Shown here: piece by piece, positions 55,953 to 64,000 of the stretch
Numbering within the stretch: position 1 is the first letter of the stretch
How the letters are laid out: each line of letters begins with the position of its first letter
Assembly (NCBI RefSeq): GCF_000760115.1
Contig: NZ_JNAS01000002.1
Location: 310,001-374,000, forward strand
Direction: 5' to 3'
From: Prochlorococcus marinus str. SB
GTDB lineage: Bacteria > Cyanobacteriota > Cyanobacteriia > PCC-6307 > Cyanobiaceae
DNA: 64,000 nucleotides
The notes under the pieces: generated by a model
Database searches by the model: none
What the model was told of the DNA's origin: nothing
The model's input: only the letters and a program-made list of their open reading frames with translations
Made by a program: the position numbers and the translations under genes

Positions 55953-57506
55953 ATGTCTCCATTAGCTTTAGTAAGTGTCTCTGATAAAAAAAATATAATC
56001 CCATTTTGTAAGGAATTGGTAGAGCAATTTAATTATAAAATTTTATCAAGCGGAGGCACTGCCAAACATCTTATAGAGGCTAAAATTCCAGTTATTAAAG
56101 TTGCTGATTTTACTAATTCTCCAGAAATTCTTGGGGGAAGAGTTAAAACTTTACATCCAAAAATACACGGGGGAATATTAGCTAAAAGAACTGATGAGGA
56201 ACATAAAAAAGATATAGAAGCTAACAATCTTGAATTAATAGACTTAGTAGTTGTAAATTTATATCCTTTTAAAAAAACTATAGATCAGGGAGCTAAATGG
56301 GAAGATGCTATTGAAAATATCGATATAGGAGGGCCATCTATGATTCGTTCTGCTGCTAAAAATCATAAAGATGTCTCCGTTTTAGTAGATCCTAGTCAGT
56401 ATCAAAATTTTCTTGAAGAAAGTAAAAAAGGTGAATTGAAAGACTCATATAAAGCAAAATTAGCCCTTGAAGCTTTTCAACATACAGCAGACTATGATAC
56501 TGCAATTTCTAATTGGATAAGAAAAGAAAGAGATTTACAATCTTCCAAATATATTGAATCTTATCCACTAATCAGAACCTTAAGATATGGGGAGAATCCA
56601 CATCAAAAAGCTTTCTGGTATGGCTTAAGTAACATTGGATGGAACTCAGCAGAACAATTACAAGGAAAAGACTTAAGTTATAACAATCTATTAGATCTAG
56701 AGTCGGCACTTTCAACAGTTTTAGAATTTGGCTACACAGAAAAAAATGAACTTACAAACAACATCTTTGCCTCTGTTATTTTAAAACACAATAATCCTTG
56801 TGGTGCCTCTATAAGTAATTCAGCTTCCAAAGCATTTTTGAATGCTTTGGAATGCGACTCAGTTAGTGCATTTGGAGGAATAGTTGCTTTTAATTCAAAT
56901 GTTGATAGTGAGACCGCAATTCACCTCAAAGATATTTTCTTAGAGTGTGTCGTCGCTCCATCTTTTGATAAGGAAGCTTTAGAAATTTTAAAAGCTAAAA
57001 AGAATTTAAGAATTTTAAAGTTTTCAAAAGATCAACTTCCAAAAAAGAATCAAAATTCTACTAAATCAATAATGGGAGGATTACTAGTTCAAGATACTGA
57101 TGATAGTGAAGAAAAAACTGAAAATTGGATTTCAGTAACTTATAAAAATCCTAGTAATCAAACTAACTTAGATCTAAATTTTGCATGGAAAATTTGTAAA
57201 CACGTGAAATCTAATGCCATTGTTATTGCAAAAGACCAAAAAACTATTGGAATTGGAGCTGGACAAATGAATAGAGTTGGAGCAGCAAAAATCGCATTAG
57301 AAGCAGCTGGAAAATTATGTTCTGATGCTGTCTTGGCTAGCGATGGGTTTTTCCCATTTGCAGATACTGTAGAACTTGCAAATAAATATGGAATAAAAGC
57401 TATTATTCAACCTGGAGGAAGTCTAAGAGACCAAGAAAGTATTGATATGTGTAATTTAAAAGGAATTTCAATGGTATTTACCCAAAAAAGGCACTTTTTA
57501 CATTGA
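55953..57506 (+). CDS. purH: Bifunctional AICAR formyltransferase / IMP cyclohydrolase
   Basis: The 517 residues contain the MGS-like IMP cyclohydrolase domain (about 1-190; LSSGGTAKHLIEAKIPV, GGRVKTLHPKIHGGILAKR, NLYPFKKTI, NIDIGGPSMIRSAAKNHKDV) and the AICARFT domain (RYGENPHQKAFWY, LKHNNPCGASIS, AFGGIVAFN, GAGQMNRVGAAKIA, ASDGFFPFAD). It performs the last two steps of IMP synthesis. Monocistronic; it ends 1 base before the stop of convergent DoxX. Confidence 0.98.
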   Translation: MSPLALVSVSDKKNIIPFCKELVEQFNYKILSSGGTAKHLIEAKIPVIKVADFTNSPEILGGRVKTLHPKIHGGILAKRTDEEHKKDIEANNLELIDLVVVNLYPFKKTIDQGAKWEDAIENIDIGGPSMIRSAAKNHKDVSVLVDPSQYQNFLEESKKGELKDSYKAKLALEAFQHTADYDTAISNWIRKERDLQSSKYIESYPLIRTLRYGENPHQKAFWYGLSNIGWNSAEQLQGKDLSYNNLLDLESALSTVLEFGYTEKNELTNNIFASVILKHNNPCGASISNSASKAFLNALECDSVSAFGGIVAFNSNVDSETAIHLKDIFLECVVAPSFDKEALEILKAKKNLRILKFSKDQLPKKNQNSTKSIMGGLLVQDTDDSEEKTENWISVTYKNPSNQTNLDLNFAWKICKHVKSNAIVIAKDQKTIGIGAGQMNRVGAAKIALEAAGKLCSDAVLASDGFFPFADTVELANKYGIKAIIQPGGSLRDQESIDMCNLKGISMVFTQKRHFLH

Positions 57507-57507
57507 A

Positions 57508-58068
57508 TTATGTTGATTTTGGATAATATGTAATCTTGTTAGTTTTTCTGAATAAAGATAGCCTGCCTGGGCCTGCACATAGAAAGTAGAGGGAAATAGC
57601 CCCGTATATAAAAGATAATTCGAAAGCATAATTATGACTTTCAACCACAGCCAGAGGAAAACCTTCTAGTCCAGTATCAAGGAGATGAAAATAAACTGCA
57701 AATGCCATTGTGGAGAATAGACCAAGAGAAGAAAGCCTCGCAAAGATCCCTAAAGCCAATCCTATCGGGCATACCAGTTGAGTAATTGCCGCTCCAAAAG
57801 TCCAAATAACAGGATCACCAGGCAAAAATGGGAAATACTTTCCAACTACAAACTCAGCAAAACCCTGCGGATCCTGAAGTTTTTCTAGGCCATGATGAAT
57901 CATCAAAGCACAAAAACCTATTCTTAAAACAAAAATCGATAGTTCTCCAAGGATATTTACTTCTGACCCTGAAGATGAATTGGCAACTACGACTTCAACT
58001 TTTTGAGGAGCCTTAGTTCTATTCATACTTGCAGTTTGAACCTGATTAGTTTGTGCTTTGTCTTCCAT
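57508..58068 (-). CDS. DoxX family membrane protein
   Basis: The 186-residue protein has an N-terminal soluble, Asn/Gln/Thr-rich stretch (about 1-40), then four membrane helices with the DoxX-type pattern RIGFCALMIHHGLEKLQDPQGFAEFVVGKYFP, ITQLVCPIGLALGIFARLS, SLGLFSTMAFAVYFHLLDTG. The C-terminal tail is basic. Function uncertain; some members affect thiosulfate or quinone redox or stress. Not in an operon. Confidence 0.88.
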   Translation of the reverse strand: MEDKAQTNQVQTASMNRTKAPQKVEVVVANSSSGSEVNILGELSIFVLRIGFCALMIHHGLEKLQDPQGFAEFVVGKYFPFLPGDPVIWTFGAAITQLVCPIGLALGIFARLSSLGLFSTMAFAVYFHLLDTGLEGFPLAVVESHNYAFELSFIYGAISLYFLCAGPGRLSLFRKTNKITYYPKST

Positions 58069-58171
58069 ACTTCAATATTTTTTCATTATTCTAGTTAATA
58101 AAGTAGATCTTTTGGAATTATCTGACTAATAAATTTAGAAAACTAAGCAAATTTATAAATGAATAACAAAT

Positions 58172-59368
58172 TCAGGAAGCAATTTCAATTAACTTTTCAA
58201 TAACATCTGCAACAACCTTATCAGGAGTGGATGCACCTGAGGTAATCCCAACATTAATTTCCCCATGAGGTAGAAAATTTTTTTTAAGTTCTAATTCTGA
58301 TCCTAGTGGTTTATGAAATATTGAGTTTTCTTTAACTGAAATCCTCTCTGGCGTATCAATGTGAAAAGAAGATATATTTTTATTAATTGCTATTTCTTGT
58401 AGATGAGTGGTATTAGAAGAATTAAAGCCTCCAATAACTACTAAAATATCAAGGTCTTCATCAACCAAAGAGAACATTGCATCTTGCCTTTCTTCTGTTG
58501 CATCGCAAATAGTATTAAAAGCTAAAAAGTGACTATTTAAGTTTTCTGGTCCAAATTTCTTTAACATCGTCCTTTCAAAAACCTTGCCAATTTCCTCAGT
58601 CTCGCTTTTTAGCATAGTTGTCTGATTTGCAACTCCTACTCTATCTAAATCTTTATCAGGATCAAATCCATTAGAAAAAGCTTTAGCAAATTTGTTCATA
58701 AATTCATTTCTATTACCTCTTCCCAGAATATATTCAGAAACGTAGTTCGCTTCTTCTAGATCAAGTACAACTAAATACTTACCTGCGAATGAACTTGTAG
58801 CGAGAGTCTCTTCATGTTTAAATTTTCCGTGAATAATAGATGTGAAAACATGTTTTTTATGTTTTTCAACTGTATGCCAAACCTTAGAAACCCATGGACA
58901 AGTTGTATCAATTATATGACAACCTTTCTCATGCAAGAGTTTCATTTCTTGAACAGTAGCTCCGAAAGCTGGAAGTATAACAACATCCCCATTAGAAACT
59001 AAAGAAAAATCTTTAATTCCATTTTTAGCTGAGATGAATTTTACATTCATTTTTCTTAAATGATCATTCACAGAGGGATTATGAATTATTTCGTTTGTTA
59101 TCCAAATATTCTCATTTGGGTAATGTCTCCTAGTTTCATAAGCCATGGCAACAGCTCTTTCGACTCCCCAACAGAAACCGAAGGCTTGGGCTAACTTAAT
59201 ATTTAGTCTGCCTTTAGTGTAAGTAAAACCATTATCCCTTATAGAACTTATTAAATCACTTTGGTAAGCTTCTTCTAACGCTTGAGCTCTTTTTGTTGGA
59301 GAATCGAAACCCCTTCTATTGTATCTATCAGAATGATGAAGGGATCTTCTAAAAGCTTGAGTATCCAT
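58172..59368 (-). CDS. ispH: 4-hydroxy-3-methylbut-2-enyl diphosphate reductase
   Basis: A 398-residue cyanobacterial IspH with the three Fe-S cysteines at about 66 ([14 protein letters not shown]), 157 ([17 protein letters not shown]) and 288 ([15 protein letters not shown]). It makes IPP and DMAPP in the last step of the MEP pathway, supplying carotenoids, the chlorophyll phytyl tail and quinones. It has a 60-residue N-terminal extension seen in plants and cyanobacteria. It is followed upstream by amt1. Confidence 0.97.
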   Translation of the reverse strand: MDTQAFRRSLHHSDRYNRRGFDSPTKRAQALEEAYQSDLISSIRDNGFTYTKGRLNIKLAQAFGFCWGVERAVAMAYETRRHYPNENIWITNEIIHNPSVNDHLRKMNVKFISAKNGIKDFSLVSNGDVVILPAFGATVQEMKLLHEKGCHIIDTTCPWVSKVWHTVEKHKKHVFTSIIHGKFKHEETLATSSFAGKYLVVLDLEEANYVSEYILGRGNRNEFMNKFAKAFSNGFDPDKDLDRVGVANQTTMLKSETEEIGKVFERTMLKKFGPENLNSHFLAFNTICDATEERQDAMFSLVDEDLDILVVIGGFNSSNTTHLQEIAINKNISSFHIDTPERISVKENSIFHKPLGSELELKKNFLPHGEINVGITSGASTPDKVVADVIEKLIEIAS

Positions 59369-59403
59369 CTTTTTATATTACAACGTTTTAAATAATTTTT
59401 CGT

Positions 59404-59438
59404 AAAAAAAAAGAAACCTGACATAAGTCAGGTTTCTT
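59404..59438 (-). terminator. Rho-independent terminator of amt1
   Basis: On the plus strand AAGAAACCTGAC (59411-59422) and GTCAGGTTTCTT (59427-59438) are a perfect 12-bp stem around ATAA. On the minus strand the stem is followed by a run of T (complement of the A run at 59404-59410). It lies 19 bases downstream of the amt1 stop. Confidence 0.93.
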
Positions 59439-59457
59439 AAATCAATTTTTAGTAAGA

Positions 59458-60918
59458 TTATTTAGCAGATGCAAAGTCTGGATATGCTTCCATTCCATGC
59501 TCTCCTATATCTAAACCTTGAGTCTCTTCCTCTTCAGATACTCGGATTCCTCCGAATAATCCTCCAATTACAGACCAAGCAATCCAGCAAGTAACTAGTG
59601 TCCAAATAGCATAGGCTGCTGCACCAAGAGCTTGAACTAGAAGAAGGGTAATACCTCCACCATTGAACAACCCCATACCTGCTCCATCGCCTTGTACTGC
59701 TGTTCCCCAAAGACCGATAACTACAGTACCCCATACACCACAAACTCCGTGAACGGAGAATGCACCTACAGGATCATCGATCTCAGCGGCATCAAGTGCT
59801 GCAACAGAAAATACAACGATTATTCCACCAACTAGTCCTGCGAACCAGGCTCCAGCGAGTGTCATATCACCACAACCAGCAGTGATACTAACCAAACCTG
59901 CAAGGATTCCGTTAATTATCATTGTAAGATCAGGCTTACCAGAAGTTAATGTTGAAACAATAGTTGCACCGATAGCGCCAGCTGCTGCTGCTAAAGTAGT
60001 TGTTACAGCAACATATGGAACCCATTGATCCATAGCAAGTTGAGAACCGGGGTTAAAACCGTACCAACCTATCCATAGAACTAATGCACCTAGAGTAGCT
60101 ATAGCCATATTGTGTCCAGGCATAGCCTGTGGCTTCCCGTCAGAGTATTTGCCAATTCTTGGTCCAAGAAGCATAGCTCCTACAAGACCTGCCCATGCTC
60201 CAACTGAGTGAACAATTGAAGAACCAGCAAAGTCTACAAACCCTAAAGAATCAAGCCAACCTCCATTCCATTTCCAGCTACCAGCAATTGGATATATAAA
60301 TGCAGTTAATACAACAGCAAAAACAACAAATTCTCCAAATTTAACTCTTTCAGCAACAAGACCGGATACGATAGTTGCCGCAGTACCTGCGAATGCAGAC
60401 TGGAACAAGAAATCAACAGTAGGGACTAATCCAGCATCAGCAACTGTTTCTGCTGTGACTGTTGGATCAAAAAATAGGCCCATAAAATATAGCCATCCTC
60501 CAGCAACGCTGTCTCCGTACATTAGTGAATAGCCGATAAACCAATAAGAGGTCACAGCTAGAGCGAATACGAAAAGGTTTTTAGCAAGAATGTTGACGGC
60601 GTTCTTAGAACGGCACATACCTGCTTCTACCATAGCGAAGCCGGCGTTCATGAAGATCACTAGAATAGTAGCGACCAATAGCCATAAATTATTGGCAAGA
60701 AAAGCTGCATTCAACTCAGGTAGATCGCCTGCATGAGCAGAAAGATTAAAAATACCTAAACCAAACAAAGCTACAGGGACAGTTGCAAGCCACAACATAG
60801 AGCGGTTTGAACTAAATCCTCGAATACTCCTCAAAAGGAGCATAGGTCCATTAACAAGACTTGCATCTTGTAATTTGGACCTAGAGCGCCTTTGAGGCGT
60901 TTGCAAAGCAGTGGTCAT
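59458..60918 (-). CDS. amt1: Ammonium transporter
   Basis: The 486-residue Amt protein has about 11 membrane helices, preceded by a 50-residue basic N-terminus. Family motifs: MVEAGMCRSKNAVNILAKN, FFDPTVTAE, FAGSSIVHSVGAWAGLVGAMLLGPR with the first channel His, WIGWYGFNPGSQLA, and FSVHGVCGVWGTVVIGLWG with the second. It imports ammonium across the inner membrane. It has a near-perfect NtcA box 84-97 bases upstream of the start and its own terminator, so it is a stand-alone, nitrogen-controlled gene. Confidence 0.98.
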   Translation of the reverse strand: MTTALQTPQRRSRSKLQDASLVNGPMLLLRSIRGFSSNRSMLWLATVPVALFGLGIFNLSAHAGDLPELNAAFLANNLWLLVATILVIFMNAGFAMVEAGMCRSKNAVNILAKNLFVFALAVTSYWFIGYSLMYGDSVAGGWLYFMGLFFDPTVTAETVADAGLVPTVDFLFQSAFAGTAATIVSGLVAERVKFGEFVVFAVVLTAFIYPIAGSWKWNGGWLDSLGFVDFAGSSIVHSVGAWAGLVGAMLLGPRIGKYSDGKPQAMPGHNMAIATLGALVLWIGWYGFNPGSQLAMDQWVPYVAVTTTLAAAAGAIGATIVSTLTSGKPDLTMIINGILAGLVSITAGCGDMTLAGAWFAGLVGGIIVVFSVAALDAAEIDDPVGAFSVHGVCGVWGTVVIGLWGTAVQGDGAGMGLFNGGGITLLLVQALGAAAYAIWTLVTCWIAWSVIGGLFGGIRVSEEEETQGLDIGEHGMEAYPDFASAK

Positions 60919-61001
60919 AAAAAAAAATTAGATCTGCAAAAAAACAGTTTGTGCTGTTTCCTTTCATATTCAATTTTGCTCAAAAAACTTATTAGTGTCT
61001 A

Positions 61002-61015
61002 GTAGTTGTTGTTAC
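61002..61015 (-). promoter_or_regulatory. NtcA-type binding site upstream of amt1
   Basis: The minus-strand sequence GTAACAACAACTAC fits the NtcA consensus GTA-N8-TAC exactly. It lies about 84-97 bases upstream of the amt1 start, in the gene-free region between sfsA and amt1. A candidate -10 (CAAAAT) lies about 23 bases downstream of the box. NtcA with 2-oxoglutarate is expected to activate amt1 when nitrogen is limiting; binding is not shown here. Confidence 0.75.
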
Positions 61016-61098
61016 CAATTTTATAGTTGCGTCCCAAAACTATATCTGTTAAATTAAAAAATTTTTTTTTAAAGAGTTTCAAAATATCAAGATTTTTT

Positions 61099-61839
61099 TT
61101 ATTTCAAAGGTTTAATTCCTTTCCATGATACGTGGTCTTTATGAAATTCAAAGGAACATGGAATAGTTATCATTCCTGCAATTAAAGATTCTCTAAAAAG
61201 ACTGCCGTATAAGGGATCCGCATCATCTCCAGGGGCAAAAAAACAAGCGTCTTTTCTCGTAATACAAGGCACTAAAATACTTTTACTTTCAGGAATCAGT
61301 TCTTTTAATTCCATGAGGTGTTTTTGACCTCTTTTCGTTACTGTATCTGGGAATAGAGCTACATTTTCTTTAATCCAAGTCGTATTTTTAACCTCTATGT
61401 AAATGTTACGTTTATCAGGATTTGAAGATTTTGGGGTTAAAAAAAAGTCAATTCTGCTTTTTTTATCTTTTCCATAAGGTACTTCAGATTTAATTGTCTC
61501 TATTTCACCTAATATTTCTATAAGCAGATTTTTCTCAATAACTTTTTTGATTAAATTGTTTGCAAATAGAGTATTAATACCTACCCAGACTTCCTCATTT
61601 TTTGCATTTAAAGCACATATCTGTTCCCAAGTAAAAGGTAATTTTCTTTTTGGAGAAGTAGAAACACTTATTCTTACTTTTGCTCCCTCACTCAAAAGTC
61701 CCTTCATTGGGCCAGTGTTAGCGCAATGAGCAGTTACTACCTTTCCACTCTCTAATTTAATATCTGCAAGAAACCTTTTATACCTCTTAATTAAAACTCC
61801 TTCAATTAATGGATCAAAATCAATTATCCGATCATTCAT
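61099..61839 (-). CDS. sfsA: Sugar fermentation stimulation protein SfsA-like
   Basis: The 246-residue protein has the SfsA pattern [66 protein letters not shown] and [19 protein letters not shown]. SfsA is a PD-(D/E)xK-type nuclease fold; its physiological role is unclear. It is divergent from murJ, 31 bases between the proposed starts (or 70 if murJ starts at ATG 61910). Confidence 0.92.
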   Translation of the reverse strand: MNDRIIDFDPLIEGVLIKRYKRFLADIKLESGKVVTAHCANTGPMKGLLSEGAKVRISVSTSPKRKLPFTWEQICALNAKNEEVWVGINTLFANNLIKKVIEKNLLIEILGEIETIKSEVPYGKDKKSRIDFFLTPKSSNPDKRNIYIEVKNTTWIKENVALFPDTVTKRGQKHLMELKELIPESKSILVPCITRKDACFFAPGDDADPLYGSLFRESLIAGMITIPCSFEFHKDHVSWKGIKPLK

Positions 61840-61870
61840 AAATATGTCGTTAGTTAGAAATCAAATATAA

Positions 61871-63493
61871 TTGAAACTTAAACTTATTGAACAATTTAAA
61901 CGAATCCAAATGCATTCATTTTTAAAAAATAATGTTTTTTCAATTTCGTTTGGTACTAGTCTAAGTAAATTAGTTGGATGTATAAGACAAATATTAATAG
62001 CTGCTGCTTTTGGGGTTGGTGTAACATACGACGCGTTTAATTATGCATATATAATTCCTGGTTTTTTGATAATAATCATTGGGGGCATTAATGGTCCATT
62101 GCATAACGCAGTTGTTGCAGTTTTAACTCCGCTTAACAAAAAAAATGGAGGGACTGTTTTAACTCAAGTAAGCATAAAACTTTTAATATTATTATCAATT
62201 TTAGCCATATGCATTTACTCGAATTCCAGTTTATTAATTGATTTATTAGCCCCGAATTTAAGTTACGAAGCTAAATCTATTGCCACTTCCCAATTACAAA
62301 TACTTACACCTTGCATCCCTTTATCCGGCTTCATAGGTTTAAGCTTTGGCGCCTTAAATTCCCAAAGAAAATTCTTTTTATCAAGTATAAGTCCTGCAAT
62401 AACTAGCTTAACTATTATTTTTTTTATTTTATTTAGTTGGATTTTCAAACAAGAAAATACATCTTCTAATTTCTTGACTTACACGGGATTACTGGCATTT
62501 GCAACTTTGACAGGAACTTTAATTCAGTTTGTTGTTCAAATTTGGGGAATAAATAGAATTGGTCTCTTGAGATTAAAGTCAACCTTCAATTTATTTAAAG
62601 ATGAAGAGAGGAGGATTTTCAAACTAATTATTCCAGCATCTATCTCATCAGGCCTAAGTCAAATTAATGTTTTTATAGATATGTTTTTCGCTTCAACTTT
62701 TCAAGGCGCAGCATCTGGACTAGCTTATGGAAACTTTCTTATACAAGCTCCTTTAGGCATATTATCTAACTCCTTAATTCTGCCATTACTTCCAAAATTC
62801 TCTAAATTAAGAAGTGAAAAGAATGAAAGAGGTCTCCAAAAAAGATTGATATCTGGGATAGAGTTCTGTTTCTTGACAGCAATTTTTTTAACCGGATTTT
62901 TCATAACATTTAATAATCAAATCGTACAATTAGTTTTTCAAAGAGGATCTTTTGATTATTCAGCAACTTTAAAAGTAAAGAATATATTAATTGCTTATGC
63001 AATTGGCATACCCTTTTATGTTTATAGAGATTTATTAGTAAGAACTTACTACTCAATAGAAAAAACAAACTTCCCTTTTAAGTCTTCATTTGCAGGAATA
63101 ATATTTAATATTTTTTTTGATTGGTTTTTAATTGGTGCCCCAATTAAGAATTTTGGAAATCTTTCTCCTTATAATTTCGGAGTCGAGGGAATAATTTTAT
63201 CTTCAGTAATAGTCAACTTTATAGTTTGTATTTTTCTTTCTTTCAATCTGCGTAATGAAAATATCATTTTGCCTAACATGGAATTATTGAGGAAAATTAG
63301 CCTCATGTCATTAGCAGCATTTATAGACAGCACACTTTGTTTTACTATTCTCCAAACTACTAATAAATTCAATTCAATTCTCGCGGAATTTTTATTATTA
63401 ATATTTGGAACTCTAACTTTTTTTGTGATTTATTTTTTACTTACAAAATGCTTAAAAGTAAATAAATTTAAAGTTTCAAAAAAAGAGATTTAG
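61871..63493 (+). CDS. murJ: Lipid II flippase MurJ (MviN)
   Basis: The 540-residue MOP-superfamily flippase has around 14 membrane helices. MurJ-type segments: SFGTSLSKLVGCIRQILIAAAFGV, GVTYDAFNYAYIIPGFL, GPLHNAVVAVLTPL, LIIPASISSGLSQINVFIDMFFAS. It moves lipid II to the outside for peptidoglycan synthesis. The track start is TTG 61871; ATG 61910 (MHSFLKNNVFSISFGTS) is a good alternative. It overlaps the convergent DUF3181 gene by 4 bases. Confidence 0.92.
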   Translation: MKLKLIEQFKRIQMHSFLKNNVFSISFGTSLSKLVGCIRQILIAAAFGVGVTYDAFNYAYIIPGFLIIIIGGINGPLHNAVVAVLTPLNKKNGGTVLTQVSIKLLILLSILAICIYSNSSLLIDLLAPNLSYEAKSIATSQLQILTPCIPLSGFIGLSFGALNSQRKFFLSSISPAITSLTIIFFILFSWIFKQENTSSNFLTYTGLLAFATLTGTLIQFVVQIWGINRIGLLRLKSTFNLFKDEERRIFKLIIPASISSGLSQINVFIDMFFASTFQGAASGLAYGNFLIQAPLGILSNSLILPLLPKFSKLRSEKNERGLQKRLISGIEFCFLTAIFLTGFFITFNNQIVQLVFQRGSFDYSATLKVKNILIAYAIGIPFYVYRDLLVRTYYSIEKTNFPFKSSFAGIIFNIFFDWFLIGAPIKNFGNLSPYNFGVEGIILSSVIVNFIVCIFLSFNLRNENIILPNMELLRKISLMSLAAFIDSTLCFTILQTTNKFNSILAEFLLLIFGTLTFFVIYFLLTKCLKVNKFKVSKKEI

Positions 63494-63780
63494 TTTTTAA
63501 AAAAACTTTCCAAAATCTCCTCTAATTCTAAGATTTGTGAGTTAGTTATTAATTTAATCAGTGGAATACTATTAACACCATCACCTACTTTTACATTTAT
63601 TGCTTTCAAACTTAATTTTGCGGCCTCCAATGGGCCTTGATCTTTATTGCTGATACATTCAATAGCAAGGTGCCTAGCCAGGCCAGCGTCTCCAAGATAC
63701 AAATTCCACTTTTCTATTTTAATAAAAACCTTTTCGGAAATAACATTTTCTAGATCACTTATACGTATCTGAGAGTCCAT
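63490..63780 (-). CDS. DUF3181 family protein
   Basis: A 96-residue soluble protein with IEKWNLYLGDAGLARHLAIECISNK and GDGVNSIPLIKLITNSQILELEEILESFF; this fits a cyanobacterium-specific DUF3181 protein from pattern memory. No catalytic motif is visible. A role is unknown. It lies downstream of a partial two-TM gene, with 15 bases between them. Confidence 0.7.
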   Translation of the reverse strand: MDSQIRISDLENVISEKVFIKIEKWNLYLGDAGLARHLAIECISNKDQGPLEAAKLSLKAINVKVGDGVNSIPLIKLITNSQILELEEILESFFKN

Positions 63781-63795
63781 AAAATATAAATTGAT

Positions 63796-64000
63796 TTAAG
63801 TTGATTGTTTTGAAGTATCTTTAGGTTTTTTTATAATTACGAAAAGTAAATGGGAGGCCAAGAGAATTGACCAGATAGTTGCAAAGTTATTAAAGTAGCC
63901 GATTTCATATTTAATCTCTTTTAAAAGCCAAGTGCCACTTACAATCGCAGTAAATATCATGCAGTGAATAACAAAATTTACTATTCGAGAAAAATGTTTA
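63796..64000 (-). CDS. Two-TM hypothetical protein (partial, runs off the right edge)
   Basis: The minus-strand frame enters at 64000 and stops at TAA 63796-63798. Its last 67 residues contain two hydrophobic segments (IVNFVIHCMIFTAIVSGTWLL and FATIWSILLASHLLFVIIKK) and a polar tail KPKDTSKQST. It resembles 2TM-domain proteins common in cyanobacteria. The start lies beyond the window. No further function can be read. Confidence 0.65.
   Translation of the reverse strand, partial: KHFSRIVNFVIHCMIFTAIVSGTWLLKEIKYEIGYFNNFATIWSILLASHLLFVIIKKPKDTSKQST

Overview
The window is an AT-rich (roughly 30-33% GC by eye), densely packed, chlorophyll-based cyanobacterial chromosome. It carries photosystem II genes (psbB, psbT, psbM, psbK, psbE-psbF-psbL-psbJ), cytochrome b6f genes (petB, petD), ndhC-ndhK-ndhJ, chlD, the min genes and ctpA. 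It also has a degenerate phycoerythrin beta subunit with its lyase CpeS and no phycobilisome cluster. Streamlining, the very short intergenic gaps and this reduced phycoerythrin point to marine Prochlorococcus, most likely a high-light-adapted (MED4-like) lineage. That assignment is inference from gene content and synteny, not from a database search.

Layout. 1-544: 5' part of a 16S rRNA gene on the minus strand, followed by a 600-base gene-free rRNA promoter/leader region. 1.1-8.4 kb: GH100 neutral invertase-like enzyme, petD/petB, ctpA, an HD-domain phosphohydrolase and minC-minD-minE. 8.4-12.7 kb: tRNA-Thr, a tiny membrane protein, a Sua5/YrdC protein, prmC, psbM, an unusual 2Fe-2S ferredoxin, then psbB-psbT with a clear terminator. 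12.7-17.2 kb: nrdR, ribosomal protein S1, metK, an FGGY sugar kinase, tRNA-Phe. 17.3-20.2 kb: secreted and membrane hypothetical proteins and the cpeS/cpeB remnant. 20.2-27.0 kb: uvrD, cca, an NADH-dehydrogenase-like/SelD fusion, mtnP. 27.0-31.0 kb: psbE-psbF-psbL-psbJ with ycf48 and rubA, facing ndhC-ndhK-ndhJ. 31.0-39.0 kb: YvcK, an Mla-type ABC ATPase plus MCE protein, chlD, folK, Nudix hydrolase, photolyase. 39.0-49.1 kb: DegT aminotransferase, redoxin, fabI, hisB, carotenoid oxygenase, rdgB, phosphohexomutase, RecB-like nuclease, ygfZ, pyrE, tRNA-Met. 49.1-64.0 kb: CNNM/CBS transporter, Gfo/Idh oxidoreductase, psbK, tgt, cobS, a Hik2/CSK-like kinase, a DUF3155 gene with a long structured leader, esterase, purH, DoxX, ispH, amt1 with an NtcA site, sfsA, murJ, a DUF3181 protein and a partial two-TM protein.

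How it works together. Much of the window builds or maintains the photosynthetic membrane: CtpA matures D1; Ycf48 and RubA assist photosystem assembly beside cytochrome b559; the b6f and NDH-1 subunits carry linear and cyclic electron flow; ChlD serves chlorophyll synthesis and IspH isoprenoid synthesis. The rest is core housekeeping. No insertion sequences, prophage, CRISPR arrays or genomic-island signatures were seen.

The items best worth following up are the single-bilin-type phycoerythrin with a small coupled ORF upstream of cpeS, the SelD fusion, a standalone RecB/RNase-H-like nuclease, and a structured 5' leader in front of the DUF3155 gene. None of these is demonstrated here to be a new system. 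Start codons marked TTG or GTG are the least certain part of the annotation.
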